Positions 1-6,676 of a stretch of DNA of 7,490 nt are shown one piece after another. The stretch comes from a bacterium. Lineage in GTDB: Bacteria > Bacteroidota > Bacteroidia > Bacteroidales > UBA932. Position 1 is the stretch's first letter. Every line of letters begins with the position of its first letter. The stretch spans positions 1 to 7,490 of the forward strand of contig SFUD01000089.1 of NCBI GenBank assembly GCA_004561775.1. Direction: 5' to 3'. The notes beneath the pieces were generated by a model that worked only from the letters and a program-made list of their open reading frames with translations, did no database searches and had not been told where the DNA came from. The position numbers and the translations under genes were made by a program.

Positions 1-504
1 GTTATCTCCAAAGAAGGCTCCTCCTGTAACGGCGGCTATCATCATCGGGAGGGATATTCCCGATTCCTCACACATTCCTGTTGCTATTGGCACCAGCGCA
101 ACTACCGTGCCCACAGAGGTTCCTATGCAGATAGAGATTATTGCTGCGGCAAGGAAGACTCCGGGCAGGAGCATCTCTGCAGGCAGATTATTTACCGTAA
201 GGTTTACTATTGCATCTACCGCGCCCATACCCCTTGCGGTTGCTGCAAAAGCTCCGGCCAGCACAAAGATCCATATCATATAGAGCAGGTTGCTCTCTCC
301 CGCGCCTTGCGAGAGAATCTTAATGCGCTGTTCCAGCTTTGCGCCTTTAAGCGTAAAGAGGGCAAAGGTGCAGGTTAGCAGAAAGACAATAACTATAGGA
401 ACTTTGCTTATTCCTCCCATAAAGAGGCTTAGCAAAATAAAGATGCAGAGCATAAACAGCATAGGACTAAGCGCAACCAGTCCTTTAATATTCTCTTTTG
501 TCAT
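1..504 (-). CDS. NhaC-family Na+/H+ antiporter, N-terminal part (cut by window edge)
   Basis: This is the first 168 codons of an integral inner-membrane transporter; the gene runs off the left edge in frame. The start is the ATG at 504-502, which lies 22 nt beyond a good -7 promoter box. The translation is strongly hydrophobic, with about four to five membrane segments. It ends in GGAFFGDN, the conserved motif of the NhaC family, which includes the malate-2H+/Na+-lactate antiporter MleN. Upstream lie IWIFVLAGAFAAT and SICIGTSVGTVVALVPIA, both typical of the family. Members exchange external H+ for internal Na+, some coupled to organic acids; the substrate cannot be told from this fragment. 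Family members are usually about 430-480 residues, so nearly two thirds is missing. It is divergent from the BASS transporter, another Na+-linked carrier, and the two may share control. Family assignment is secure; the exact substrate is not. Confidence 0.9.
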   Translation of the reverse strand, partial: MTKENIKGLVALSPMLFMLCIFILLSLFMGGISKVPIVIVFLLTCTFALFTLKGAKLEQRIKILSQGAGESNLLYMIWIFVLAGAFAATARGMGAVDAIVNLTVNNLPAEMLLPGVFLAAAIISICIGTSVGTVVALVPIATGMCEESGISLPMMIAAVTGGAFFGDN

Positions 505-526
505 AATGCAAACTTTCAACGGGGTG

Positions 527-534
527 CAAAGTTA
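527..534 (-). promoter_or_regulatory. Bacteroidota-type -7 promoter box for the antiporter gene
   Basis: On the minus strand this reads TAACTTTG followed by CA, a full match to the Bacteroidota sigma-ABfr -7 consensus TAnnTTTG. A TTTG that could serve as the -33 element lies at 560-557 (minus), 22 nt upstream, slightly longer than usual. The box ends 22 nt before the antiporter ATG, implying a leader of under 20 nt. The transcription start is inferred, not seen. Confidence 0.6.
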
Positions 535-545
535 CGGAATTGTAT

Positions 546-553
546 TAATTTTG
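546..553 (+). promoter_or_regulatory. Possible Bacteroidota-type -7 promoter box for the BASS transporter gene
   Basis: The bases TAATTTTG match TAnnTTTG and lie 24 nt before the ATG at 578, the right distance for a short leader. No TTTG is visible at the expected -33 position (about 520-526), so this promoter is weaker on sequence than the divergent one, or needs an activator. Its position also argues against any BASS start upstream of 578, since those would lie within or before the promoter. Confidence 0.42.
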
Positions 554-577
554 TCTCAAATTGAAATTATTCCCGAT

Positions 578-1447
578 ATGATATTGATAGTTATGCCAAT
601 CTTGGCACTGCTTATGTTCTTGCTGGGACTGGGTCTTAAGAGAGAGGCCTTCCGTCAGGTGGCGGCAGAACCACTCTCGCTGGTTGTGGGGCTTGTTGGG
701 CAGATAATCTTTCTTCCGCTATGCGCCTTTGCCGTAGCCTCTCTTATGAATTTGCCTCCAATCTATTTCATTGGGCTTATGCTTGTTGCAGCCTCGCCGG
801 GCGGCAGCTCCTCCAATGTCTTCACAATGCTTGCAAAGGGCAATGTGGCACTCTCCATAACGCTTACTGCAATAAGCAGCATAATAACCCTCTTTACCAT
901 ACCATTCATATTGGAGTGGGTATGCAGATATATCTCGGCCGAGGGATTGACGGAATCTGCCGCGCAAATCCACCTGCCTGCAGGAAAACTTATAATTCAG
1001 AATATAGTGCTGCTGCTTCTTCCCATAATGGCCGGAGTGGCGCTGCAAAGGTTTGCAGCCACAGTTGCAGCAAAATGCGAAAGGGCGCTCTCCAAAATTG
1101 CCTTCCCGGCGCTGATGCTCCTTGCCGCTCTCTTTTTCCTGCAGTACACAAAGGAGATAGTTGCAAACTTTGCCACATTGGGACTCTCTGCAACTGCGCT
1201 TATATTGCTGGCTATTCTCTTGGGTTGGGCGCTTGCCAAACTCTTCAGGTTCTCCAAGGCGGTACAGCGCACAATAAACATAGAGATAGGTATGCAGAAT
1301 GCAGCGCAGGCAATAGCAATAGCCACCTCTCCATTCATTTTTGACAATGGAGAGATGGCTCTTCCTGCAATTATCTATGCGCTTGTTATGAATATTGTGC
1401 TGCTTGCCTATGTGGCGCTCATACGCGCCCGTTCTGCCCGCGGTTGA
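578..1447 (+). CDS. Bile acid:sodium symporter (BASS/SLC10) family transporter
   Basis: This 289-residue inner-membrane protein is expected to use the Na+ gradient to import an organic anion. BASS members carry bile acids, pyruvate, pantothenate or other small acids, and the substrate here is unknown. About nine to ten hydrophobic segments fill the chain. Family signatures are GLMLVAASPGGSSSNVF (residues 66-82), from the Na+-binding crossover region, and NIEIGMQNAAQAIAIA (234-249), matching the second conserved E-x-G-x-Q-N motif. Length fits the family (about 290-320). The frame stays open upstream to 290, but that part is antisense to the antiporter gene. The ATG at 578 was chosen because it opens directly into the first membrane segment and lies 24 nt after a -7 box; a TTG at 551 in the same frame is the alternative. 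It is divergent from the NhaC-type gene and convergent with the peptidase gene, 11 bp away. Confidence 0.92.
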   Translation: MILIVMPILALLMFLLGLGLKREAFRQVAAEPLSLVVGLVGQIIFLPLCAFAVASLMNLPPIYFIGLMLVAASPGGSSSNVFTMLAKGNVALSITLTAISSIITLFTIPFILEWVCRYISAEGLTESAAQIHLPAGKLIIQNIVLLLLPIMAGVALQRFAATVAAKCERALSKIAFPALMLLAALFFLQYTKEIVANFATLGLSATALILLAILLGWALAKLFRFSKAVQRTINIEIGMQNAAQAIAIATSPFIFDNGEMALPAIIYALVMNIVLLAYVALIRARSARG

Positions 1448-1458
1448 TTAAGGCAGGA

Positions 1459-2906
1459 TTAGAACATATAGTCCCACATAGGGAGCTTGGTGCTCTTTTT
1501 GCCCAATGCCTCTATTGCTTTAGGGCTAAGGTATCTCTTGTTTATCACAAGCCTGAAGAGATACTCGTTAAACCACTCGTCGGTAAAGGTGAGGTAGCCG
1601 TTATGGCCATAGGAACTTCCCCAGCTATTCTCAAATTCCCATTTAACAGGTTTGTCGTTCTGGTCTGTGTCGCATCCTATAAGCAGCATAGCGTGTGACG
1701 AGCCGCTCTGACGGGTGCCTTTTTGTCCATATTTATCTCTATGCCAAGAAGTTCTGCAACGTTGTAGTTGTTCAGGTCCAGTGTGCCCTCTTTGCGATTT
1801 AACTGTTTTCCCACATCGCAGGAGCAGTAGAGCGGCTCGTTTGCCTTAATGGAGGCAAGCGCTGCAGATTTAAGCTCTTCGTTAGGGAGGTTAAGGTATT
1901 TCCAGTTTATTCCCTCCATTGTGTTTCTGTAGTTCTCTATCTCGTAGACCTTGTAGTACTCTCTGGTAGGGTCGTTCATTGTCATAATATACTCCTCCGG
2001 AGTGTAGCCTGCAGGTTCTATGCTCTTGAAGAACTCAAGCGGGGTGCTCTTCAACTCCTTTATGTCGCCGTTTTTATCTTTGTATCTCCAGGTGAACTCT
2101 GTAGGGGGCTCTCCAAGACAGAGGGCAAGAACCCTGTAGATATCCTTAAGGATGGAGAGTTTCTTAATTCTTATGCTCTCTGCAAGGATGGCTTTGGATT
2201 TGGCAATATCTCTCTCGCCCTGAATCCTGCTCAGGTCGGCCTCTCTCTTCTCTGCAAGTTGGCGCAGCTCGTATCCGCCTGCCCTAAGCCTCTCGTTTAT
2301 TATAGAGCCCAATTGGGCTGTGTTGTTGGAGTGCGCTGTCTCCGGCATTACAGACTGTGGCACAACACCATATTTTGTGGCAATGTTATAGAAGCTGTTC
2401 CATACGCCGCCATCATCTACCGGCGATTTGAAGAGAAAGACTACGGTTCTGTCATCCATAGGCTTCTCTATTGTTGCCAGAATGTTCTCCAAGAAGAGGT
2501 TGCTCTTCTCCAGAATGTCCCAGAAGTAATTGTAGTTGTGTGAGAAATCAAACTCGCCAAGGTTGTATTTCTGCATTACTGCAGGTCTGAGTGCATTCAT
2601 AGAGGTAAACATCCAGCATCTTCCGGAACTCTTCTGGTCTGTTATCCCCTTAACGTCAACTCTGTATTTGAAGTAGTGGTCCAATTTCCCCTCATTGGAG
2701 AAGTTGGCGGCATTCTCCTTTATGTTGGAGTTGTGCGTGAGCACGTTCTGAAGGGCTCTTGTGGAGCCGGTATTCTCAAAAGAGGCGCGCAGGGTTGATA
2801 TCTCCGCCTCTCCAAGATTTTGGGCGCTGGCAGTTCCGCAAGGGAGCGCAGCAGCCAGAGTTGCGCCTGCAAATATTGCTGTGATGCTTTGTAATACTCT
2901 ATTCAT
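1459..2906 (-). pseudogene. pepC: Secreted aminopeptidase C / bleomycin hydrolase-like cysteine peptidase (family C1B), frameshifted
   Basis: The first frame (2906-1677) gives 409 residues, and the rest of the protein is in the -1 frame down to 1459. Joined at the five-A run (1724-1720), the reading becomes ...MDKKGTRQSGSSHAMLLIG..., a correct family C1B sequence of 482 residues. The papain-like triad is complete only in the joined form: Gln91 and Cys97 (QKSSGRCWMF), His405 (SSHAMLL) and Asn427 (ENSWGSSYG). Without the shift, translation adds 13 foreign residues and stops, losing His and Asn, so the 409-residue product should be inactive. Residues 1-28 look like a type I signal peptide (hydrophobic core, cleavage after ASA), so the enzyme would work in the periplasm or outside; classic PepC and bleomycin hydrolase are cytoplasmic. 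The motif LGEPPTEFTW (264-273) is also typical of C1B. It is the last gene of the six-gene run, 23 nt after the glycosyltransferase stop. The break could be a sequencing error, a real mutation or, less likely, recoding. Confidence 0.88.
1720..1724 (-). other. Frameshift site in the peptidase gene (A5 run on the coding strand)
   Basis: On the minus strand the zero frame reads GAC AAA AAG GCA. One more A would give GAC AAA AAA GGC ACC CGT CAG AGC, restoring a continuous family-like sequence (DKKGTRQSG). A ribosomal -1 slip on AAA AAG would yield exactly the same peptide. The 76-residue stretch starting at the ATG at 1689 is the orphaned C-terminal part and not a separate gene, since it begins in the middle of the His motif. 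Confidence 0.85.
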
Positions 2907-2929
2907 ATCTCTGATTATTATTTGATTAT

Positions 2930-3895
2930 TTAATCCAATTCCCCTGTTGTCTCCTCAACTATGAATGTAGGTCGCTGCTTTACCTCTGTATATATCCTCC
3001 CGATATATTCGCCTATTATGCCCAGAGAGAGCAGAATGAGCGACCCAAAGAACCAGATACTGAGGATAAGGGAGGTCCAGCCTGAAGCGTGATACCCAAA
3101 CTGACTGACTATAACATAGACAACCACTCCAATTGTTATGAAGAGTGAGATGACTCCCAGTATAAATATCATTCTCATAGGTCTTATGGAGAATGAGGTT
3201 ATGCCGTCTATTGCAACATTTATAAGCTTGAAGAGACCATATTTGGACTCTCCGGCAGTTCTCTCGCTAATTATATCATCTACGGTGGCATAAGGGAGCC
3301 CAAGAGAGGCTACAACGCCGCGTGTGTAGAGGTTGCGCTCCTTGTATTGGGAGAGTATCTTTATTGCCTTGTTGCTCATAAGCCTGAACTCTGAGTGGTC
3401 CGGAATGCTCTTTACTCCCATAAGTGTCTGGAATCTGTAGAAGAGTTTTGCGGTGCCTCTCTTAAAGCGGCTGTCGCCATTTCTTGCAACCTTTACGCCA
3501 TAGACAATCTCGTTTCCCTCCAGAAAGAGCCCTACCATCTTCTCAATGGCATTAAGGTCGTCCTGAAGGTCTATATCCATTGTAATTACAGCATCGCATT
3601 TGTCGCAGGCTGCGCAGATGCCGGCCATTGTGGCGTGATACTGTCCGGAGTTCTTGGCCAGAGAGATGCCTCTAAGGCGCGGATACTCCTTGCAGAGCGC
3701 TTTTATCTTCTCCCAGGTGGAGTCCTTGCTTGCATCATTTACGCAGAGCAGTTTGGAATGGGGAGAGATTACTCCTCTTGCTATGAGGTCATCATATAGC
3801 GCGTTCAGCCTCTTTACAGAACTCTCTATGCCTGCCTCCTCGTTATAGCAGGGGGAGATTATTATGAGTTTTGGAATCTTGCTCTTCATATTCAT
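2930..3895 (-). CDS. Family 2 glycosyltransferase, polyprenol-phosphate (GtrB/DPM1-like) type
   Basis: This 321-residue membrane-anchored enzyme is expected to move a sugar from a nucleotide donor to undecaprenyl phosphate on the cytoplasmic face. Visible in order are the GT-A start ISPCYNEE (13-20), VNDASKDST (52-60, nucleotide binding), the D-x-D metal site in MDIDLQDD (106-113), SEFRLMS (168-174) and SERTAGESKYG (210-220). Two membrane helices follow at about 242-264 and 274-297, then a short basic tail. This architecture and length (about 310-330) match GtrB, ArnC-like and related transferases; the sugar cannot be named from sequence. Two ATGs (3895 and 3889, MNMKSK) are possible; the first leaves an 11-nt gap after wlbA. 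The adjacent wlbA and rmlD suggest the lipid-linked sugar feeds a surface glycan. GtrB partners usually include a flippase and an integral-membrane transferase, and neither is in view. Confidence 0.92.
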   Translation of the reverse strand: MNMKSKIPKLIIISPCYNEEAGIESSVKRLNALYDDLIARGVISPHSKLLCVNDASKDSTWEKIKALCKEYPRLRGISLAKNSGQYHATMAGICAACDKCDAVITMDIDLQDDLNAIEKMVGLFLEGNEIVYGVKVARNGDSRFKRGTAKLFYRFQTLMGVKSIPDHSEFRLMSNKAIKILSQYKERNLYTRGVVASLGLPYATVDDIISERTAGESKYGLFKLINVAIDGITSFSIRPMRMIFILGVISLFITIGVVVYVIVSQFGYHASGWTSLILSIWFFGSLILLSLGIIGEYIGRIYTEVKQRPTFIVEETTGELD

Positions 3896-3906
3896 CCTGT
3901 TAGCGG

Positions 3907-4884
3907 TTATCTCTTCTCATCCCACCCGAAGGGGTGCCTTGCAAGCGGCAGTTTTGCCAACGGGTGATAATCCCCCTTGAGCCCTATTGGGGTGGCATTG
4001 CGGATGGTGCTCACAATCTCTATGCAGTTGCGCGCCTCCGCTATTCTGAATCCCTCTCCTGCAAGAATCTTCTGGTAACTCTTTGTGTGCAGCTCTGTAA
4101 ATCCTACGCTAAACTCAAATTCGTCACCATCTATATTAAGTGTGCGGTAGGTCTTCTTCTCTCCCTCAATGGCATTAGGCGGCAGACACTCCGAGTTTAT
4201 GCTAAGGAAGTATCTAACCCTTGCTCTCTTAAGTTCCAGGAAGCCTGCTACGCGGTCGAAACTCATTACGTGCACAATATTTCTCTGCACAGGGCCGAAA
4301 ATCCACTGCAACATATCGTAGAAGTGCACGCCTATGTTGGTGGCAATGCCGCCGCTCTTGTGCACATCGCCCTTCCAGGAGGCATAGTACCATTTTCCTC
4401 TGGAGGTAATGTAGGTGAGGTCCACATCGTAGACCTTATCTGCCGGGCCCTCCTCCACGCGCTTCTTAAGAGCAACAATGGAGTCGTGCAGCCTTAACTG
4501 CAGAATGGTGTATGCCTTGCGGCCCGTCTCCTTCTCCAGTTCCAGAAGGTTGTCAATGTTGTAGGGGTTAAGCACAAGAGGCTTCTCGCATATTACATTT
4601 GTGCCCAGCCTGAGTCCGTATCTTATAAAGGCATCGTGGGTATAGTTAGGGGTGCAGATGGAGATCCAGTGCAAAGGATTCTCTGTGCGCATCTGTTTGG
4701 AGCAGAAGCGGTCAAACTGCTCATTTTCAGTAAAGAAGGAGCAATCGGGAAAAGAACTATCCAGACGCCCTACGCTGTCGAATTTGTCGTATGCTACAAG
4801 CAGATTGTTGCCTGTATCCGCTATGGCCTTTATATGCCTTGGGGCAATGTAGCCTGCTGCCCCTATGAGTGCAAAATTCTGCAT
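3907..4884 (-). CDS. wlbA: UDP-N-acetyl-2-amino-2-deoxyglucuronate oxidase (WlbA/WbpB-type Gfo/Idh/MocA oxidoreductase)
   Basis: This 325-residue cytoplasmic NAD(H)-dependent enzyme has an N-terminal Rossmann fold with FALIGAAGYIAPRHIKAI (4-21), where GYIAPRH is characteristic of the WlbA/WbpB branch, and the CEKPLVLNP segment (99-107) with Lys101 of the EKP motif. The C-terminal half has YDVDLTYITSRGKWYYASWK (152-171), then GGIATNIGVHFYDML (178-192) with His187, ELHTKSYQ (264-271) and the GLKGDYHPLAKL tail. All recall WlbA/WbpB rather than generic family members. The family oxidises C3 of UDP-N-acetylglucosaminuronate, the step before amination and acetylation to UDP-2,3-diacetamido-glucuronate or -mannuronate. 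The other enzymes (WbpA dehydrogenase, WbpE aminotransferase, WbpD acetyltransferase) are not in the window. The ATG at 4884 follows the rmlD stop by 2 nt, so translational coupling is likely. Family certain; exact substrate inferred from similarity. Confidence 0.88.
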   Translation of the reverse strand: MQNFALIGAAGYIAPRHIKAIADTGNNLLVAYDKFDSVGRLDSSFPDCSFFTENEQFDRFCSKQMRTENPLHWISICTPNYTHDAFIRYGLRLGTNVICEKPLVLNPYNIDNLLELEKETGRKAYTILQLRLHDSIVALKKRVEEGPADKVYDVDLTYITSRGKWYYASWKGDVHKSGGIATNIGVHFYDMLQWIFGPVQRNIVHVMSFDRVAGFLELKRARVRYFLSINSECLPPNAIEGEKKTYRTLNIDGDEFEFSVGFTELHTKSYQKILAGEGFRIAEARNCIEIVSTIRNATPIGLKGDYHPLAKLPLARHPFGWDEKR

Positions 4885-4886
4885 CT

Positions 4887-5870
4887 TTATAGATTTGGAT
4901 TACTTGTTCTTAAAAGTTCTTTTAAACATTTGCGCAGCGATTGGTGCCAATGCGGGATGGAGAGCCCGAATGTGCGCTTTATCTTGCTCTTGTCCAGCAC
5001 AGAGTAGCTTGGCCTTACAACTTTGCTTGGGAACTGGCTGCTGAGGCAGGGTAGGATGCCGCACCTTTGCGCGGTGCCGGAAAGTTCTGCAATAGCCACT
5101 GCAAAGTCGTACCAGCTGCATACTCCCTCATTGCTGAAATGATAGAGTCCCGATTTGGTGTAGCTCTTCTCTTTGGAGCCGCTGCGCCCCATCTCCTCCG
5201 TATAGTCCTTTACAATTGCCAGAATTGCCTCTGCAAGGTCTCCTGCATATGTTGGAGTGCCAACCTGGTCGAAGACTACCTTTATCTCACTCTTTGTGGA
5301 GGTTAGGTTGAGGATGCTCTTTACAAAGTTTTTGCCTGTTGCGCTATAGAGCCAGCTGGTTCGCACTATTACATATTTGCATCCCGATTCCAGAACCCTC
5401 TTCTCGCCCATAAGCTTTGTCTCTCCATATACCCCTGTGGGCGTGCCCTGATGCTCCTCTCTGCAGGGGGTGTTGTAGGGCTCTCTTCCAAAGACATAGT
5501 CTGTGGAGATGTGGATGAGAAGGGCGTTGTGCGCCGCTGCTATTTGGGCAAGCTGCCCGGGCGCCGTAGCATTTAGCAGTTCTGCAGCCTCTCTCTGCTC
5601 CTCTGCCATCTCCACATTGGTGTATGCCGCGCAATTGATGATAATCTCTATGTTGTTGCCGGATACGAAGCGCTCAACCGCCGCATAATCTGTAATGTCC
5701 AGAGGCGTTACTTGGAAGTGGCTGCCGCTGCCGCCGGTAGAGATATCTGTAAAGAGGAAGCATTGCTCTTCTGCGGCATCTGCTCTGCCTGCAGTTGCGG
5801 CAGTTTCCAGCGCACGCTGCATAAGCGAGCATCCAAGCTGTCCGTTAGCTCCTGTAACCAGTATCCTCAT
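4887..5870 (-). CDS. rfbD: dTDP-4-dehydrorhamnose reductase
   Basis: RmlD/RfbD makes dTDP-L-rhamnose by NAD(P)H reduction of dTDP-4-dehydro-L-rhamnose, the last step of the pathway. It is a short-chain dehydrogenase of the extended type. With the ATG at 5870 as residue 1 (327 residues), the dinucleotide loop is GANGQLG (7-13). NCAAYTNVEMAEE (79-91) is a near match to the usual NCAAYT-V-AE. STDYVFG (122-128) and VYGETKLMGE (147-156) supply Thr123, Tyr148 and Lys152. FDQVGTPTY and YHFSNEGVCSWYDFA bind the sugar nucleotide in relatives, and SVLDKSKIKRTFGL is the usual end. The chain is longer than the usual 285-300 because of an Ala/Gly-rich loop at about 20-50 and a second loop near 225-240. 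A TTG two codons upstream could be a start, but ATG at 5870 fits the family. No rmlA, B or C is nearby, so the substrate must come from genes elsewhere. Confidence 0.93.
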   Translation of the reverse strand: MRILVTGANGQLGCSLMQRALETAATAGRADAAEEQCFLFTDISTGGSGSHFQVTPLDITDYAAVERFVSGNNIEIIINCAAYTNVEMAEEQREAAELLNATAPGQLAQIAAAHNALLIHISTDYVFGREPYNTPCREEHQGTPTGVYGETKLMGEKRVLESGCKYVIVRTSWLYSATGKNFVKSILNLTSTKSEIKVVFDQVGTPTYAGDLAEAILAIVKDYTEEMGRSGSKEKSYTKSGLYHFSNEGVCSWYDFAVAIAELSGTAQRCGILPCLSSQFPSKVVRPSYSVLDKSKIKRTFGLSIPHWHQSLRKCLKELLRTSNPNL

Positions 5871-5897
5871 AAGCAATGTGGAGGGTGTTAGAGTCTG

Positions 5898-6653
5898 TTA
5901 GAAATATTTTACCGTTGTGCCCTGAATATCGGTGAGGAGATTGTTTACAAGGCGGCTTGCGCCTATGCGGAAGAGATCTTTGTTAAGCCACTCCTTGCCA
6001 AGTATGCTCTCCACTATTGCATAGTAGGTGAGCGCATCTTTGGTTGTGGAGATGCCTCCGGCAGGTTTGAAGCCCACCTTGCGGCCGCTCTTCTTGTAAT
6101 AGCTCTTTATGCAGTTGCACATTACAACTGCAGCCTGCGGTGTTGCGGCTGGCTCCTGCTTTCCTGTGGAGGTCTTTATGAAGTCTGCGCCTGCCTCCAT
6201 TGCAAGGTATGATGCCGCAGCAATCTTTTCGTTGTGGGCAAGCACAATGTCTATCTCGTTTGCACCATTCTCTGCTGCCAGTCTGCACTCCAGCTCCTTT
6301 ACCTCCAGGAAACTCTGTGAGCAGGGGAAACAGCCTGCCACAGTTGTAATATCCACGCCCTTCACTTTAAGGTTGTCTCTTATTACAGAGGCAAAATTGG
6401 GATAGACGCAGATGGAGGCAGGGTATGGGGCATCGGGAAACTCGCTCTTAAAGTTATTTACCTTCTCTGTAAGGGAGGCCACTTTGCTTGGGGTATCCTC
6501 TGTCTTTAGTGTTGTGAGGTCTGTAAAGCCAATGCAGCTGTAGAGCACTTCGTTGCGTCTCCAGCTCTCCAGATTGCTCTCTATCTCTGCCAGAGTGGCA
6601 TTAATCTCTTCACTCTTTGGATTGTAGTCGTATTGTTTCAGAATCTTTTCCAT
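5898..6653 (-). CDS. deoC: Deoxyribose-phosphate aldolase with an internal in-frame deletion
   Basis: DeoC splits 2-deoxy-D-ribose 5-phosphate into glyceraldehyde 3-phosphate and acetaldehyde in deoxynucleoside breakdown. The 251-residue product has DLTTLKTEDT (45-54), ASICVYPNF (79-87), EIDIV (133-137, Asp135 equivalent to E. coli Asp102), DFIKTSTGKQ (157-166, Lys160 equivalent to the Schiff-base Lys167), VGFKPAGGI (193-201, Lys196 equivalent to Lys201) and FRIGASRLVNNLL near the end. Spacing is abnormal. From Asp135 to Lys160 is 25 residues, against 65 in E. coli, so about 40 are missing right after EIDIV. The lost part should hold the beta-4/beta-5 loops, a helix and strand 5 with its KVI-ET motif. 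The frame continues cleanly into NEKIAAASYLAMEAGADF. The catalytic Lys pair remains, but a TIM barrel lacking a strand is unlikely to fold normally. It lies 23 nt after the radical SAM gene and 27 nt before rmlD. Identity sure; activity doubtful. Confidence 0.92.
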   Translation of the reverse strand: MEKILKQYDYNPKSEEINATLAEIESNLESWRRNEVLYSCIGFTDLTTLKTEDTPSKVASLTEKVNNFKSEFPDAPYPASICVYPNFASVIRDNLKVKGVDITTVAGCFPCSQSFLEVKELECRLAAENGANEIDIVLAHNEKIAAASYLAMEAGADFIKTSTGKQEPAATPQAAVVMCNCIKSYYKKSGRKVGFKPAGGISTTKDALTYYAIVESILGKEWLNKDLFRIGASRLVNNLLTDIQGTTVKYF

Positions 6654-6676
6654 AATATTCTCTTTTAAATTATATC

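Noticed and set aside
290..577. Open plus-strand extension of the BASS reading frame upstream of 578
   Set aside because: It runs antisense to the well-supported antiporter gene and across both promoter boxes. Its translation is not membrane-like, and the BASS family begins with the segment that starts at 578.
721..1344. Long open frames out of register with the BASS gene on both strands
   Set aside because: They have odd, low-complexity compositions rich in Cys, His and Ser and match no family; they are by-products of the transporter's codon use. The same holds for antisense frames in the other genes.
1432..1458. Hairpin between the convergent stops as a terminator (stem 1432-1438 with 1452-1458)
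   Set aside because: The stem is seven pairs including one G-U, the loop is 13 nt, and no T-run follows on either strand. Too weak to call a terminator.
1459..1689. Separate 76-residue protein on the minus strand
   Set aside because: It starts inside the catalytic His motif and carries the Asn motif of the peptidase, so it is the frameshifted C-terminus of the gene upstream.
2838..2906. Lipoprotein signal (Cys23) in the peptidase leader
   Set aside because: The residues before the Cys are A-L-P, and proline just before the cysteine does not fit a lipobox. The ASA site at residues 26-28 is a better cleavage point.
5871..5876. TTG start two codons upstream for rmlD
   Set aside because: The ATG at 5870 gives the standard MRILVTGANGQLG family start; the TTG only adds two residues.
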